A DNA stretch of 64,000 nt from Phyllobacterium brassicacearum (GCF_003010955.1 NZ_PGGO01000024.1:1-64000), one strand, 5' to 3'. Positions 1-9,371 are shown, counted from the first letter of the stretch. Numbers and translations: made by a program. Notes: generated by a model not told the origin, from the sequence alone.

Positions 1-187
1 GAAATATTCCCCCGACCTCAATCCGATCGAACAGGTCTTTGCCAAGATCAAGCACTGGATGCGCCAGGCTCAAAAGCGAACCGTCGACGACACCTGGCGC
101 CATCTCGGCTACCTCGCCAACACCATCGAACCAGACGAATGCGCCAACTACTTTACCAACGCAGGATACGCTTCGGTGAAAACATGA
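1..187 (+). CDS. IS630-family transposase, C-terminal part (cut by window start)
   Basis: The reading frame is open from base 2 to the TGA at 185-187 and gives 61 residues. It contains YSPDLNPIEQVFAKIKHWMR, the C-terminal part of the DDE domain of IS630-type transposases, where the PIE glutamate completes the catalytic triad. The segment ends a few residues after a typical NYFTNAGY tail, so the 3' end is intact. Whether the element is complete cannot be told because the 5' part lies outside the window. Confidence 0.85.
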   Translation, partial: KYSPDLNPIEQVFAKIKHWMRQAQKRTVDDTWRHLGYLANTIEPDECANYFTNAGYASVKT

Positions 188-610
188 AACGCTCTAGAGC
201 AAAGGTCAGGTCCTTCAGGATTGAGGGATACCGACCCGACGGCGGCGAAATCTCACATTTAAAGGCAAGAAATGACGTCCAGCGCATTGTGTCTCAGATT
301 TAGAGGCAAAGCGACAACTGGCATGCCACGCTTGTGCGTCCGACACCTGCACAGCTTCTGTCGAGCGATCTCGGCTACACCACTCTATTGGCCAGTGCCC
401 CCGGGCTGCGTGCTCAGCACCGCAGCACATCCCTTATTTAAGACCAGCCGAGACAGATGGCTGCAAACCACCTTTTCATTGATCCCAAGTAGCCCAGTGA
501 TGTTGGGCGAACGTCACTACAGTGCCGCTAGCGGCACGACATCGTCCATTGTATCCTCGCTGTAACTCGTCATCAGAACAGCAGGGAGGCCAATGTGGCC
601 GCCTTGACAT
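188..610. other. No recognisable gene
   Basis: This stretch between the IS630 end and the ISL3 remnant holds only short open frames (for example 272-565 plus and 215-430 minus) that overlap each other and resemble nothing I know. It probably contains the IS630 terminal repeat just after 187, but I cannot define its ends. The string aggcaaagcgaca near 303 recurs around 1444 in the same orientation, which may mark an old element boundary. Confidence 0.4.
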
Positions 611-1419
611 TCACTGAGGTCTCAGGCGCTCCAGCTCGTTGAGCCGCTTGAGTGCCTCCTGCTGGCGGAGCATTCCGTAATTGATGCCGCTCGCGTTCAG
701 CGTGCTGCCCTCCTGATACGGGAACTGGTGTCGCTTTGCTCTTTCCTCAATTTCTGTGATTAAAATGGCAGCACTGGCGAAACGCATGATTGCGATGAGA
801 TTGGTTTCGATGGCATTGTCAATCCATTCATCCAGCGCACTCGCATTTCTACTACGTAAGATGCCGCTGAAGCGCATGGCCAAGGTCCGCATCTTGGCGA
901 ACGCCTCTGAGCCTTTCTTCAAGGCATCGACTTTTCTCGCTTGCCGGTTGGTCAGCAGGCGCGGCTTCATGCACAAAGCTGCGGCAATAACGGAAGAAAT
1001 TACATGGCCGGTATCGGGATCACGAACCGGTTCCGGAGCGCGCTCTTCTGTGGAAATATCATCCATCCTTGCTGTTCGGCGCGTGTAGGGTAAAGCAATC
1101 TTGGGCAACGGTCTACGAAGGTTCGCCGCCGGCATTTCAGCTGTCTACACTGCCATCGATTCAGTGTGAGCTTAATTTTCACGACTTGGCCCTGAACTGG
1201 CAAGTCCTGGAGGCTGCGGTTGTGCCAACCGTGCCGGTAACGGCTTCGCGTTCCACAATCCGGGCAGACTCCGATTGGTTTCGCAGCGGCGGAAACAACC
1301 CAATTTCCTTCATCTTGAAGAGTGATACCCGGAACTCTGACCCCTGGGCCGGGCGTCCGTTTCGATTTCGTTCGCATAAACGCAGATAGCAATGCGCCCA
1401 CTAATTGTCTGTTAACCAC
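611..1419 (-). pseudogene. ISL3-family transposase remnant
   Basis: Two overlapping minus-strand frames carry the two ends of an ISL3 transposase. The frame at 1000-1419 has the N-terminal zinc-binding part (CPDCGTRSRYRHGWHNRSL, then a second Cys pair and RRRTFVDR). The frame at 611-1135 picks up as LPYTRRTARMDD and then jumps to the C-terminal part (PRLLTNRQARKVDALK through FAKMRTLAMRFSGILRSR). A frameshift lies near 1075-1100, and most of the central DDE domain is missing, so a large internal deletion has occurred. The element cannot be active. Confidence 0.75.
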
Positions 1420-1556
1420 ACAATTTGAGGAAGAACCGAATTAAAGGCAAAGCGACATCTAAGTAGGCCCCAGCGATAAACTCGACCCAATCGGCTCCTC
1501 GGCCATCCTGGTCGAATAGCATTTGGCTAAGCACGATCCGTTAAGGCGACGCCACC

Positions 1557-2282
1557 CTATCGCTGTGTTCGGTCTTTCCATTCCTCATAATCGGACTGAG
1601 CCTTGTCCGTTGTTGGCGGATAAAGACCAATGACAGCGGCGCCTGCGACTACCTGCTCCAGCACGAAATCCTCGAAGCTTTCCATTCCGATGCATTCGTC
1701 CGCGATCTCGTCGGCCAGATGCGCCGGGATCACCATCACGCCGTCGCCGTCGCCCAGCATCACGTCGCCGGGAAACACCGGGGCGTCGCCGCAAGATATC
1801 GGCACGTTGATGTCGAGCGCCTCGTGCAGCGTCAGGTTGGTCGGCGCCGATGGCCGTTGGTGATAGGCCGGCATGTCGAGCTTGCCGATACCCTCGGCAT
1901 CTCGAAAACCTCCATCGGAGACGACGCCGGCGCAACCGCGCATGGCAAGCCGGGTGACGAGGATCGACCCGGCGGATGCCGCTCGGGCATCCTTGCGGCT
2001 GTCCATCACAAGCACATGGCCTGCCGGGCAGGTCTCCACCGCCACCCGCTGTGGGTGGTCGGCATTGCGGAACACGGTGATCGCATTGCGGTCCTCACGC
2101 GCCGGAATGTAACGCAGCGTGAAGGCCTGGCCGACCATGTTGACCCCCTTCCAGGCCACAGGATGGACATTCTGGATGAACTGGTTGCGAAGGCCCCTCT
2201 TGTAGAGGGCGGTCGCCACAGATGCCGTCGAGACCTTCATCAGCTTGGCACGGGTCGAATCGGATAATACGTAGTCGGTCAT
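1557..2282 (-). CDS. RraA / HMG-aldolase family protein
   Basis: About 241 residues. The family hallmarks are present: VSDGGFRD in the middle (substrate- and metal-binding GxxRD motif) and GDGDGVMVIP near the C-terminus. Members include 4-hydroxy-4-methyl-2-oxoglutarate aldolases and oxaloacetate decarboxylases; many are mislabelled as RNase E inhibitors. As the last gene of a sugar-acid operon, directly after the dehydratase, it more likely acts on a 2-oxo acid than on RNase. I chose the second ATG (2282) because GGAG lies six bases upstream of it; an ATG at 2288 is in frame but overlaps that site. Confidence 0.8.
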   Translation of the reverse strand: MTDYVLSDSTRAKLMKVSTASVATALYKRGLRNQFIQNVHPVAWKGVNMVGQAFTLRYIPAREDRNAITVFRNADHPQRVAVETCPAGHVLVMDSRKDARAASAGSILVTRLAMRGCAGVVSDGGFRDAEGIGKLDMPAYHQRPSAPTNLTLHEALDINVPISCGDAPVFPGDVMLGDGDGVMVIPAHLADEIADECIGMESFEDFVLEQVVAGAAVIGLYPPTTDKAQSDYEEWKDRTQR

Positions 2283-2300
2283 GTTCATCTCCGGATCTGG

Positions 2301-4037
2301 TCAGTTGATCACCGGTTCATCGACCTTGGGGCCGAAGTCGGTCTTGAGGAAATCGAAGTCGCAGCCCTTGTCGGCCTGCTCGATATGCTTGGAAAACATC
2401 AGGCCGTAGCCCCGGCCATAGCGTGGCGGCGGCGGCATCCAAGCGGCGCGTCGTGCATTCAATTCCTCGTCCGTGACGAGCATATTGAGGCTGCGCGCCG
2501 GGATGTCCATCTCCACCATGTCGCCGGTTCTGAGTAGCGCAAGCGGCCCGCCGACATAGGCTTCGGGAGCCGCATGCAGCACGCAAGCGCCGAAGGACGT
2601 GCCCGACATGCGGGCATCCGATATCCGCATCATGTCGCGCAGGCCAAGCTTCAGCAGGGCCTTCGGCATGGGAATCATGCCCCATTCCGGCATGCCCGGC
2701 CCGCCTTGGGGGCCGGCATTGCGCAGTACCAGTACCGTGTCCGGCGTCAGCGGATAGTCGGGATCGTCTATGATCTTCTTGAGCTCGGCGTAGCTGTCGG
2801 CCACCAGCGCGGGTCCCTTGTGCAGATGGAATTTGGGATCGCAGGCGGCGGGCTTGATAACGGCGCCATCCGGGCAGAGATTGCCCTTCAGGACGGCCAA
2901 CGAGCCTTCGTGATAGACGGGGTTGGTCAGAGGCCGGATCACGTCCTCGTTCCAGATCTTCACCTCTTCAAGCCCGTCGGTCAGCGGCGTGCCGGTGACG
3001 GTGATCGCCGAACTGTCGAGCTTGTCGCCGAGCTGCTTCATCAGGGCGCGCAGGCCGCCGGCATAGTAGAAATCCTCCATCAGGTAGGACGTACCGGATG
3101 GCCTGATGTTGGCGATGACAGGCGTGGTCCGGCCGATACGGTCGAGGTCGTCGAGTTCCAGCGGAATGCCGGCGCGCCGCGCCATGGCGATCACATGAAT
3201 TATCGCATTCGTCGAGCAGCCCGTTGCCATGGCGACGGTCACGGCATTCTCCACCGCGACGGGCGTAACGATCCGGACCGGCGTCAGGTCCTCCCAGATC
3301 ATCTCGACGATACGGCGGCCGCATTGCGTCGACATGCGCTGATGGCCGGCATCCGCTGCCGGAATGGAGGATGCGCCCGGTAGAGTCAGCCCCATGGCCT
3401 CGGCGATCGCCGTCATGGTCGAGGCGGTTCCCATGGTCATGCAGTGGCCGTAGGAGCGGGCGATCCCGCCCTCGATGCCCTGCCATTCCACCTTCGAGAT
3501 GGTGCCGGCCCGGCGCTCGTCCCAGTATTTGAAGCCGTCGGTGCCGGAGCCCAGATACTTGCCGGCGTAATTGCCGCGCAGCATCGGGCCGGCCGGAAGA
3601 AAGATGAAGGGCAGGCCCATGCTGAGCGCGCCCATGATCAGGGCGGGTGTGGTCTTGTCGCAGCCGCCCATCAGCACGGCGCCATCGACCGGGTGTGAGC
3701 GCAGCAGTTCTTCCGCCTCCATCGCCAGCATGTTGCGATAGAGCATGGTGGTGGGCTTGACGAAGTTCTCCGACAGCGACAGCGCCGGAAGTTCCATCGG
3801 AAAACCGCCGGCTTGCAGCACGCCGCGCTTCACCCATTCCACCCGATCCTTGAAATGCATGTGGCAGGGCTGCGCATCCGACCAGGTGTTGAGGATCGCG
3901 ACGATCGGCCGCCCCTCCCAGTCTGCCGCGTCGTAGCCCATCTGCATGGTCCGCGAGCGGTGGCCGAAGGAACGCTGGTCGTCGGGAACCATCCAGCGCG
4001 CCGATCGCAATTGTTCGTAGGTTTTTCTCAGTGTCAT
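2301..4037 (-). CDS. IlvD/Edd-family sugar-acid dehydratase (L-arabinonate dehydratase-like)
   Basis: The 578-residue protein matches the length and motifs of the sugar-acid branch of the IlvD/Edd family. Cys58 (in TWSDAQPCHMHF), Cys126 (GGCDKTTPA) and Cys199 (YGHCMTMGTAS) sit where the family ligates its [2Fe-2S] cluster, and SFGHRSRTMQMGY is typical of the L-arabinonate/D-xylonate dehydratases. The enzyme would convert an aldonic acid to a 2-keto-3-deoxy acid. The gene follows a DapA-family gene, whose homologues process that product. A GGAGGCGC ribosome-binding site precedes the ATG. The exact sugar acid cannot be told from sequence. Confidence 0.88.
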   Translation of the reverse strand: MTLRKTYEQLRSARWMVPDDQRSFGHRSRTMQMGYDAADWEGRPIVAILNTWSDAQPCHMHFKDRVEWVKRGVLQAGGFPMELPALSLSENFVKPTTMLYRNMLAMEAEELLRSHPVDGAVLMGGCDKTTPALIMGALSMGLPFIFLPAGPMLRGNYAGKYLGSGTDGFKYWDERRAGTISKVEWQGIEGGIARSYGHCMTMGTASTMTAIAEAMGLTLPGASSIPAADAGHQRMSTQCGRRIVEMIWEDLTPVRIVTPVAVENAVTVAMATGCSTNAIIHVIAMARRAGIPLELDDLDRIGRTTPVIANIRPSGTSYLMEDFYYAGGLRALMKQLGDKLDSSAITVTGTPLTDGLEEVKIWNEDVIRPLTNPVYHEGSLAVLKGNLCPDGAVIKPAACDPKFHLHKGPALVADSYAELKKIIDDPDYPLTPDTVLVLRNAGPQGGPGMPEWGMIPMPKALLKLGLRDMMRISDARMSGTSFGACVLHAAPEAYVGGPLALLRTGDMVEMDIPARSLNMLVTDEELNARRAAWMPPPPRYGRGYGLMFSKHIEQADKGCDFDFLKTDFGPKVDEPVIN

Positions 4038-4075
4038 CTGCGCCTCCGGTTTCGCTTGGACCGCCTTGCTATCGC

Positions 4076-5020
4076 TCAGAAGCGGATTTCATTTGAATTG
4101 ATGAATGCGTGCAGCGTTGCTTGTTGGGTATCAGTCAGCGGCCAGGCCGACGGCGCACGCGTCGCCCCGCAATCATGGCCGATGGCGGCCAGCGCGGCCT
4201 TCACGCCGGTGACATTGGTGCCATTCAACTCCTCGGCGCGGATATCCTCGAAGGCTTTCATCCCGGCAATCAGCCTGTTGGCCGCGCGGTAATCCCCGGC
4301 TTCAAGGGCTGTATGAATGGCAACCGAGCGCTGCGGCCAGACATTGATGAGACCTGATGTAAAGCCGCGTGCACCGACCGCGTAGAAGGCCGGCGCCCAA
4401 ACTTCGGCAAGCCCGCCGACCCAGACGATGCCGGGATCGGTGGCGCCGATCGCCTCGGCCAGCTTCAGCGGATTGGGCGTGGCCCATTTGACGCCGATGA
4501 CGGAGGGCAGTTCGCAAAGCTCCCGGATCGCCTTGATGCCGATGGCATCGTTTCGAAGGTAAAGCACGATCGGCAGTCCTTCGGCGGCGTCGGCGACCGC
4601 GCGCACGTAGTCAACCAGGCCGCGCGGTGCGGAAAAGGGATCTGGCGGTTGGTGGATCATCAACGCTGCGGCGCCTGCTTCCCGCGAGGTCCGCGCCAAC
4701 CGGCAGGCGTCGCGCACGCCGCGCCCCACTCCTGCCAATAGGGGCACACGCCCGCCCACATATTCCGCCGACGCTCTTGCCATGGTCTCGGCCTCGTCGA
4801 TCGTCAGCGCATAGAACTCGCCCGTATTCCCATTGGCGACAAGGATGTGAACGCCCACAGCAATTGCCTTGTCGACGATCGCCTTCTGGCGCACCGGATC
4901 GATCTCGCCCGTCTTGTCGTAGGGGGTGACCAGAATACCCGAGATGCCCCTCAGGGCGGAACGAAGATCTGAAGTCATTATACCGTCCATCCTTCTGTCT
5001 GGTGTCGTCGCGCCGGTCAT
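4076..5020 (-). CDS. DapA-family aldolase/dehydratase
   Basis: This is a 314-residue TIM-barrel protein of the dihydrodipicolinate synthase / N-acetylneuraminate lyase family. The Schiff-base lysine is Lys178 in VIGVKWAT, the catalytic tyrosine is Tyr154 in PIVLYLRND, and NGNTGEFYALT replaces the classical GTTGE loop. It probably splits or dehydrates the 2-keto-3-deoxy acid made by the neighbouring dehydratase. The first ATG overlaps the stop codon of tctA as ATGA, which supports translational coupling; an ATG 14 codons later is an alternative. Lysine synthesis is unlikely given the operon. Confidence 0.85.
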   Translation of the reverse strand: MTGATTPDRRMDGIMTSDLRSALRGISGILVTPYDKTGEIDPVRQKAIVDKAIAVGVHILVANGNTGEFYALTIDEAETMARASAEYVGGRVPLLAGVGRGVRDACRLARTSREAGAAALMIHQPPDPFSAPRGLVDYVRAVADAAEGLPIVLYLRNDAIGIKAIRELCELPSVIGVKWATPNPLKLAEAIGATDPGIVWVGGLAEVWAPAFYAVGARGFTSGLINVWPQRSVAIHTALEAGDYRAANRLIAGMKAFEDIRAEELNGTNVTGVKAALAAIGHDCGATRAPSAWPLTDTQQATLHAFINSNEIRF

Positions 5021-6519
5021 TCCGTAAATGCTTCGTCACGTTTGCGGCTGATGCTCGGCGCGAGGACTAGTGCGAGAACGATCATGGCCGCTACGAGCAG
5101 CGCGAGGCTGAGCGGGCTTCGGACGAAGACGGTCGGATCGCCTTGGCTGATGAGCATGGCGCGCCGCAGATTTTCCTCGAGCATCGGCCCTAGAATGAAA
5201 CCGAGCAGCAATGGCGCGGGTTCGAACCGCAGCTTGCTGAGTGCAAACCCGATCACGCTGAAACCGGCCATGATGAACACGTCGAAAACACTGTTATTGA
5301 TGCTGTAGGCACCGATGCAGCAGAAGCCGATGATCGCCGGAAACAGCAGATGATAGGGGATGGTCAGCATACGGACCCAAAGGCCGATCAGCGGCAGGTT
5401 GAGGATAACCAGCATCAGGTTCCCCGACCACATCGAAACGATCATGCCCCAAAACAGCGCCGGTTCGTCTGAGATCACATTCGGCCCTGGCGTGATGCCC
5501 TGCAGGATCATTGCACCGACCATCAGGGCCATCACGGGATTGCCCGGAATGCCAAGGGTCAGCATGGGGATGAACGACGTCTGCGCGCCGGCGTTGTTGG
5601 CCGCCTCCGGCGCCGCCACGCCCTCGATCGCGCCCTTTCCAAATTCGGCCCGGTTCGGCGAAACGCGTTTCTCCATCGCATAAGCCGCAAACGAGGCGAG
5701 CATGGCGCCCCCGCCGGGTAACACACCAAGCAGCGAGCCCAGCGCTGTGCCGCGTAGCACCGGACCACGAATGCGTCTGAAATCGTCGCGGTTCAACATC
5801 AGGCCGGTGACTTTCTTGACACCGACCGACCGCTCCTGCTCGTGCTCGAGATTACGCAAAATCTCGCAGATGCCGAATATTCCCATGCTGACGGCGACAA
5901 AATTGAGACCGTCATAGAGCTGCGGCACGTCGAAGACGTAGCGTGGGGTGCCGCTCTCGACATCGGTCCCGATCGATCCCAGCAGAAGGCCGAAGACGAT
6001 CATAGCGAAGGCTTTCGACAGCGAACCACTTGCTAGCGCCACGGACGCCACCAATCCGAGGATCATCAGCGAAAAATACTCAGCCGGTCCGAATTCCAGC
6101 GCGACAGCGGCAAGTGGCGGAGCAGCAACCGCAAGAAGAACCGTCGCCACAGTGCCGGCGAAGAAGGAGCCGAGCGCCGCTGTTGCCAGCGCAGGACCGG
6201 CCCGACCCTTTCGCGCCATCTGGTAGCCGTCGATCGCGGTGACTACGGACGAGCTTTCGCCGGGCAGGTTGATAAGGATCGCGGTTGTAGAACCACCATA
6301 CTGCGCGCCATAGAAGATGCCGGCGAGCATGATGAGCGCCGATTCCGGCTGCAGTCCAAAGGTGATCGGCAGCAGCATGGCTATGGTCGCTGTCGGTCCG
6401 AGTCCAGGCAATACGCCGATGGCGGTGCCGAGCAGGCATCCGACAAAGCCATAGGCCAGATTTATCGGCTGGAAGGCGGTGGTGGCTCCAAGCCACAGAT
6501 CGGAAAAGATGTCCATCAC
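5017..6519 (-). CDS. tctA: Tripartite tricarboxylate transporter, large membrane subunit TctA
   Basis: This 500-residue hydrophobic protein has many membrane spans and the TctA signatures GVLPGLGPTATIAMLLPITF near the N-terminus and GVLPGGGAMLASFAAYAMEK in the middle; these paired Pro/Gly loops are the conserved family motifs. It forms the transport channel, driven by the ion gradient and fed by the periplasmic TctC. It lies between tctB and the DapA-family gene and overlaps the latter by four bases, so uptake and degradation are made together. The substrate is probably the sugar acid handled by the downstream enzymes rather than citrate. Confidence 0.9.
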   Translation of the reverse strand: MMDIFSDLWLGATTAFQPINLAYGFVGCLLGTAIGVLPGLGPTATIAMLLPITFGLQPESALIMLAGIFYGAQYGGSTTAILINLPGESSSVVTAIDGYQMARKGRAGPALATAALGSFFAGTVATVLLAVAAPPLAAVALEFGPAEYFSLMILGLVASVALASGSLSKAFAMIVFGLLLGSIGTDVESGTPRYVFDVPQLYDGLNFVAVSMGIFGICEILRNLEHEQERSVGVKKVTGLMLNRDDFRRIRGPVLRGTALGSLLGVLPGGGAMLASFAAYAMEKRVSPNRAEFGKGAIEGVAAPEAANNAGAQTSFIPMLTLGIPGNPVMALMVGAMILQGITPGPNVISDEPALFWGMIVSMWSGNLMLVILNLPLIGLWVRMLTIPYHLLFPAIIGFCCIGAYSINNSVFDVFIMAGFSVIGFALSKLRFEPAPLLLGFILGPMLEENLRRAMLISQGDPTVFVRSPLSLALLVAAMIVLALVLAPSISRKRDEAFTE

Positions 6520-6547
6520 AAGTTCCCGCTGAAGGCATCAGTTAGCA

Positions 6548-7027
6548 TCAGCCGGCTCCGCCGAGGATCGGGATCCACGGCGCGAAGGCGCTAACGGGCA
6601 GCGACAGAAGTCGCGTGAAGAGAACGACCGAGCAGACGGCCATGAACAGGCCAAGCGCCACTGACCGGCGCCAGCTTGCATATTTGCTGGCGAAACTGAC
6701 CGCGACGATCATGGCCAACATTGTCGGAGCCAATCCTAGGCCCGGCATCGCCAGCCCGAAGAAAATTGGCGCCAGGATAACTAGGCCGAAGGCCTTCCAG
6801 TTCGCCGGCTCAGCCGGTTCGTCCTTGCCCATGACGACAAGCGATTGGACAATGATGATCAGTCCGATCGCGACAAGCAGAAGACTGAGCATCGTCGGGA
6901 AGTAGCCCGGTCCCATCTGGAACGAGTTCCCGACCTCCAAATCCCGACCAAACCAGATGAACAGCAGGCTGACAAGTATCATTCCCAGGCCGCCGATGAA
7001 GTCGCGGCCATTTCTAATCTGCAACAT
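6548..7027 (-). CDS. tctB: Tripartite tricarboxylate transporter, small membrane subunit TctB
   Basis: This 159-residue protein has four predicted membrane segments (around residues 10-27, 43-65, 80-105 and 118-140) and the TctB pattern of a short, weakly conserved protein encoded just upstream of tctA. The segment GRDLEVGNSFQMGPGYFP is characteristic of the family (GPGxFP). It partners TctA in the inner membrane; its precise role in transport is not settled. The gene is 28 bases from tctA and 63 bases from tctC in the same direction. Confidence 0.85.
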   Translation of the reverse strand: MLQIRNGRDFIGGLGMILVSLLFIWFGRDLEVGNSFQMGPGYFPTMLSLLLVAIGLIIIVQSLVVMGKDEPAEPANWKAFGLVILAPIFFGLAMPGLGLAPTMLAMIVAVSFASKYASWRRSVALGLFMAVCSVVLFTRLLSLPVSAFAPWIPILGGAG

Positions 7028-7090
7028 GGCTTCAATGTCCCGAGACGATTAGGCGCCGGCCGAGACTGTGCCCGGCCGGCGAACGAAATG

Positions 7091-8071
7091 TCATTGCAGC
7101 GGAATGTTCGCCGCCTTGATCACCTCGGCCCATTTCGCTGTTTCGTCCTTGATGAAGCTGGCAAATTCCTCGGAGGTATTGCCGACGGGCGTCGCGCCCA
7201 TCCCTTCGATTTTCGCCTTCATCTCCGGCTCGTGAAGAATGGCCTGAACTTCCTTGCTCAGCTTTTCGAGAATTTCTGGGGGCGTACCGGCCGGGGCGAA
7301 AATACCGTGCCACGAGGTTGCCTCGAAGCCGGGAATGACGCTGTCCATGGTCGGCACGTCGGGCAGCAGCGATGCCTTGTCGAGGCTGGTGACGGCCAGC
7401 GCGCGCAGCTTGCCGGCCTTGACCTGCTGGGCAGCCGTGGGGATATTGTCGAACATGAAGTCGATATGGCCGGCGACAACATCCATGATTGCCTGGCTGC
7501 TGCCCTTGTAGGGCACATGGGTGATCTTGACCCCGGCCTTGGTGGCCAGAAGTTCACCGGCGAGATGGATGGATGTTCCGACGCCAGAGGAAGCATAGGT
7601 ATGCTTGCCCGGCTCCTTCTTGAGCAGTTCGATCAGTTCCTCAACCGAATTGACCGGCAGCTTCTCGGAATTGACCACCAGAACGTTCGGCAATATGGCG
7701 ATCAGCGACAGTGGCGCAAAGCCCTTCTCCTTGTCGTAGGGAAGGGACTTGAACAGGGTCTGGTTGATGGCATTCGAACTGACCGTGCCCATGCCGATCG
7801 TGTATCCGTCTGGCGCGGCGCGTGCGAGATCGCCCAGGCCGACATTGCCGCCGGCGCCAGGCTTGTTTTCCACGATGAAACGTTGGCCGAGCCGTTTATC
7901 CAGTTGCTCGGCAACGAGGCGGCCGAAGGCATCGGTGTTGCCCCCTGCGGCAAACGGCACGATGACGGTAACCGTCTTGCTGGGATAATCATCGGCGTGG
8001 CTCGTCGGGGCCAATGCGGCATAGACGGACGCGGCAAGGGCAGCCGCCTTGAACAGTCGCTTCAACATCAT
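7091..8071 (-). CDS. tctC: Bug/TctC-family periplasmic binding protein
   Basis: About 326 residues with a Sec signal peptide (MMLKRLFKAAALAASVYAALAPTSHA, cleaved before DDYPSK). The mature part carries the family features: VTVIVPFAAGGNTDAFGRLVAEQL, VENKPGAGGNVG, and PYKGSSQAIMDVVAGHIDFM. It captures the substrate for TctAB. I moved the start to the ATG at 8071 because GAGGAGG lies just upstream and the signal peptide begins there; the longer frame adds 13 residues without a ribosome-binding site. It is the first gene of the operon, which reads on through the aldolase, dehydratase and RraA genes. Confidence 0.9.
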   Translation of the reverse strand: MMLKRLFKAAALAASVYAALAPTSHADDYPSKTVTVIVPFAAGGNTDAFGRLVAEQLDKRLGQRFIVENKPGAGGNVGLGDLARAAPDGYTIGMGTVSSNAINQTLFKSLPYDKEKGFAPLSLIAILPNVLVVNSEKLPVNSVEELIELLKKEPGKHTYASSGVGTSIHLAGELLATKAGVKITHVPYKGSSQAIMDVVAGHIDFMFDNIPTAAQQVKAGKLRALAVTSLDKASLLPDVPTMDSVIPGFEATSWHGIFAPAGTPPEILEKLSKEVQAILHEPEMKAKIEGMGATPVGNTSEEFASFIKDETAKWAEVIKAANIPLQ

Positions 8072-8138
8072 GAATTCCTCCTCAATTGGCGCCGTTTGCG
8101 CCAGCGTCAAAACACTCGACCTCCGGCTCCTCCCGGAT

Positions 8139-8154
8139 ATGAAAGCGCTTTCAT
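8139..8154. promoter_or_regulatory. Perfect 16-bp LacI-type operator
   Basis: The sequence atgaaagcgctttcat is a perfect palindrome with a central CG, the form typical of LacI-family operators. It lies 68 bases upstream of the tctC start and about 150 bases upstream of the divergent LacI-family gene, which is therefore the likely regulator. A second related half-site (atgaaagcg) occurs at 8270-8278. Confidence 0.75.
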
Positions 8155-8264
8155 TTTAAAGCGATGTGACATATTGGCAAGCGCAGGCTTCAATAAATTA
8201 ATCACTGAAAATCAGTATATTAGCTCTGCACAGACAAAAACTTGCCGAATGCCCTTGCGTAATG

Positions 8265-8291
8265 ACAAAATGAAAGCGTAAATCATTTTGT
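8265..8291. promoter_or_regulatory. Inverted repeat in the regulator leader
   Basis: The arms acaaaatga (8265-8273) and tcattttgt (8283-8291) are perfect complements, separated by nine bases. The left arm overlaps atgaaagcg, the half-site seen in the 8139 operator. It ends 10 bases before the LacI-family start codon, so it may serve autoregulation by blocking transcription or translation. Its function is inferred from position only. Confidence 0.45.
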
Positions 8292-8301
8292 TCGGGAGTT
8301 C

Positions 8302-9327
8302 ATGATGAGAAGACGCGATAAAACGACCCAGTCCGACCTGGTAGGTCCCGTTACCCTGGCGGACGTCGCAAAACTTGCCGGGGTTTCACCCGTCACTGTT
8401 TCTCGCGCCATCAATACACCCGCGCTGGTAAAGTCGCGCACACGGGAAGCCGTCGAGAGGGTAATCGCCAAGACCGGTTACGTTCCTAATCTTCTGGCGG
8501 GTGGATTAGCGTCACGCCGGACCCGGCTGGTCGCGGCAATCGTGCCTTCGGTTTCGAGCACGATCTTCGCAGAGGCGATCGAGGGCTTGAACGCCGAGCT
8601 AGTGGCGGAAGGCTATCAGTTATTGCTGGGTCTCTCCGGATATGATCTGCAAAGGGAGCTCGAGCTTACGCGGGCCATCCTTGCCCGACGGCCCGACGGC
8701 ATCATCCTCACTGGCATCACGCATTTGAAAGAGACGCGGGCGATGCTGACTGGCGCAGGGTTGCCGATCGTCGAGATCTGGGACTCCACACCTTCGCCGC
8801 TCGATACAGCCGTGGGCTTCTCCCACTACGATGTCGGCGCACTGGTCGCGGAGTTCCTTCTCGCCAAGGGCTACGATCGCTATGCTCAGATCGGCGCCAA
8901 CGATCCGCGCGCCGTACAGCGCAGGGACGGCTTCATCAACCGGCTTCTGGGCATCGCCGCCGTGGAACTGCCGGCGATCGAGATGCACTCTCCCTCGACC
9001 TTCCGCGATGGTCGCGAGGCGCTGGCGCAACTGCTCGACCGTGGAACTGGTTCGCTTGCGGTATTTGGAAGTTCCGACGTGGTTGCTCACGGAGCATTGA
9101 CGGAAGCGATTTCCAGGGGATGCCGGATACCCGATGACGTCGCGATCATCGGCTTCGGCGATTTGGACTTTGCGCCGCATACCTATCCATCGTTGACAAC
9201 CGTCCGCATTGACCGCCGCATGATCGGCACCCAGGCGGCGCGCTCGATCTTGGCCAAGATTGCAGGTAAACCCGTTGCGCCACTGATCGAGATCGACTTT
9301 GAGATCGTCAAGCGACTCTCAGCATAG
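8302..9327 (+). CDS. LacI-family transcriptional regulator of the sugar-acid operon
   Basis: The 341-residue protein has an N-terminal helix-turn-helix and hinge (VTLADVAKLAGVSPVTVSRA, then NLLAGGLASRRT) followed by a periplasmic-binding-protein-like effector domain, the standard LacI/GntR layout and length. GGGAG precedes two adjacent ATG codons; I used the first. It is divergent from the tct-aldolase-dehydratase operon and probably represses it through the palindrome at 8139, releasing it on binding a sugar acid or its product. A decayed paralogue lies 1.3 kb downstream on the same strand. Confidence 0.9.
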   Translation: MMRRRDKTTQSDLVGPVTLADVAKLAGVSPVTVSRAINTPALVKSRTREAVERVIAKTGYVPNLLAGGLASRRTRLVAAIVPSVSSTIFAEAIEGLNAELVAEGYQLLLGLSGYDLQRELELTRAILARRPDGIILTGITHLKETRAMLTGAGLPIVEIWDSTPSPLDTAVGFSHYDVGALVAEFLLAKGYDRYAQIGANDPRAVQRRDGFINRLLGIAAVELPAIEMHSPSTFRDGREALAQLLDRGTGSLAVFGSSDVVAHGALTEAISRGCRIPDDVAIIGFGDLDFAPHTYPSLTTVRIDRRMIGTQAARSILAKIAGKPVAPLIEIDFEIVKRLSA

Positions 9328-9371
9328 GCAGAATGCTCATCTCAAGCGAGAGTCCTCGCATTCTGGTCTTC

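Noticed and set aside
272-565. 97-codon open frame near the IS630 end
   Set aside because: It overlaps an opposite frame of similar quality, has no ribosome-binding site and resembles no protein; it is probably chance in high-GC sequence.
2574-3383. Long plus-strand frame inside the dehydratase gene
   Set aside because: It is the antisense shadow of a well-supported family protein and has Arg/His-rich low-complexity composition.
4076-5020. The DapA-family gene as dihydrodipicolinate synthase for lysine
   Set aside because: The GTTGE loop is altered to NGNTGEF and the operon is for sugar-acid uptake and dehydration.
6845-8281. 478-codon plus-strand frame opposite tctB and tctC
   Set aside because: Its length comes from codon bias on the other strand; both minus-strand genes have clear motifs and signal peptides.
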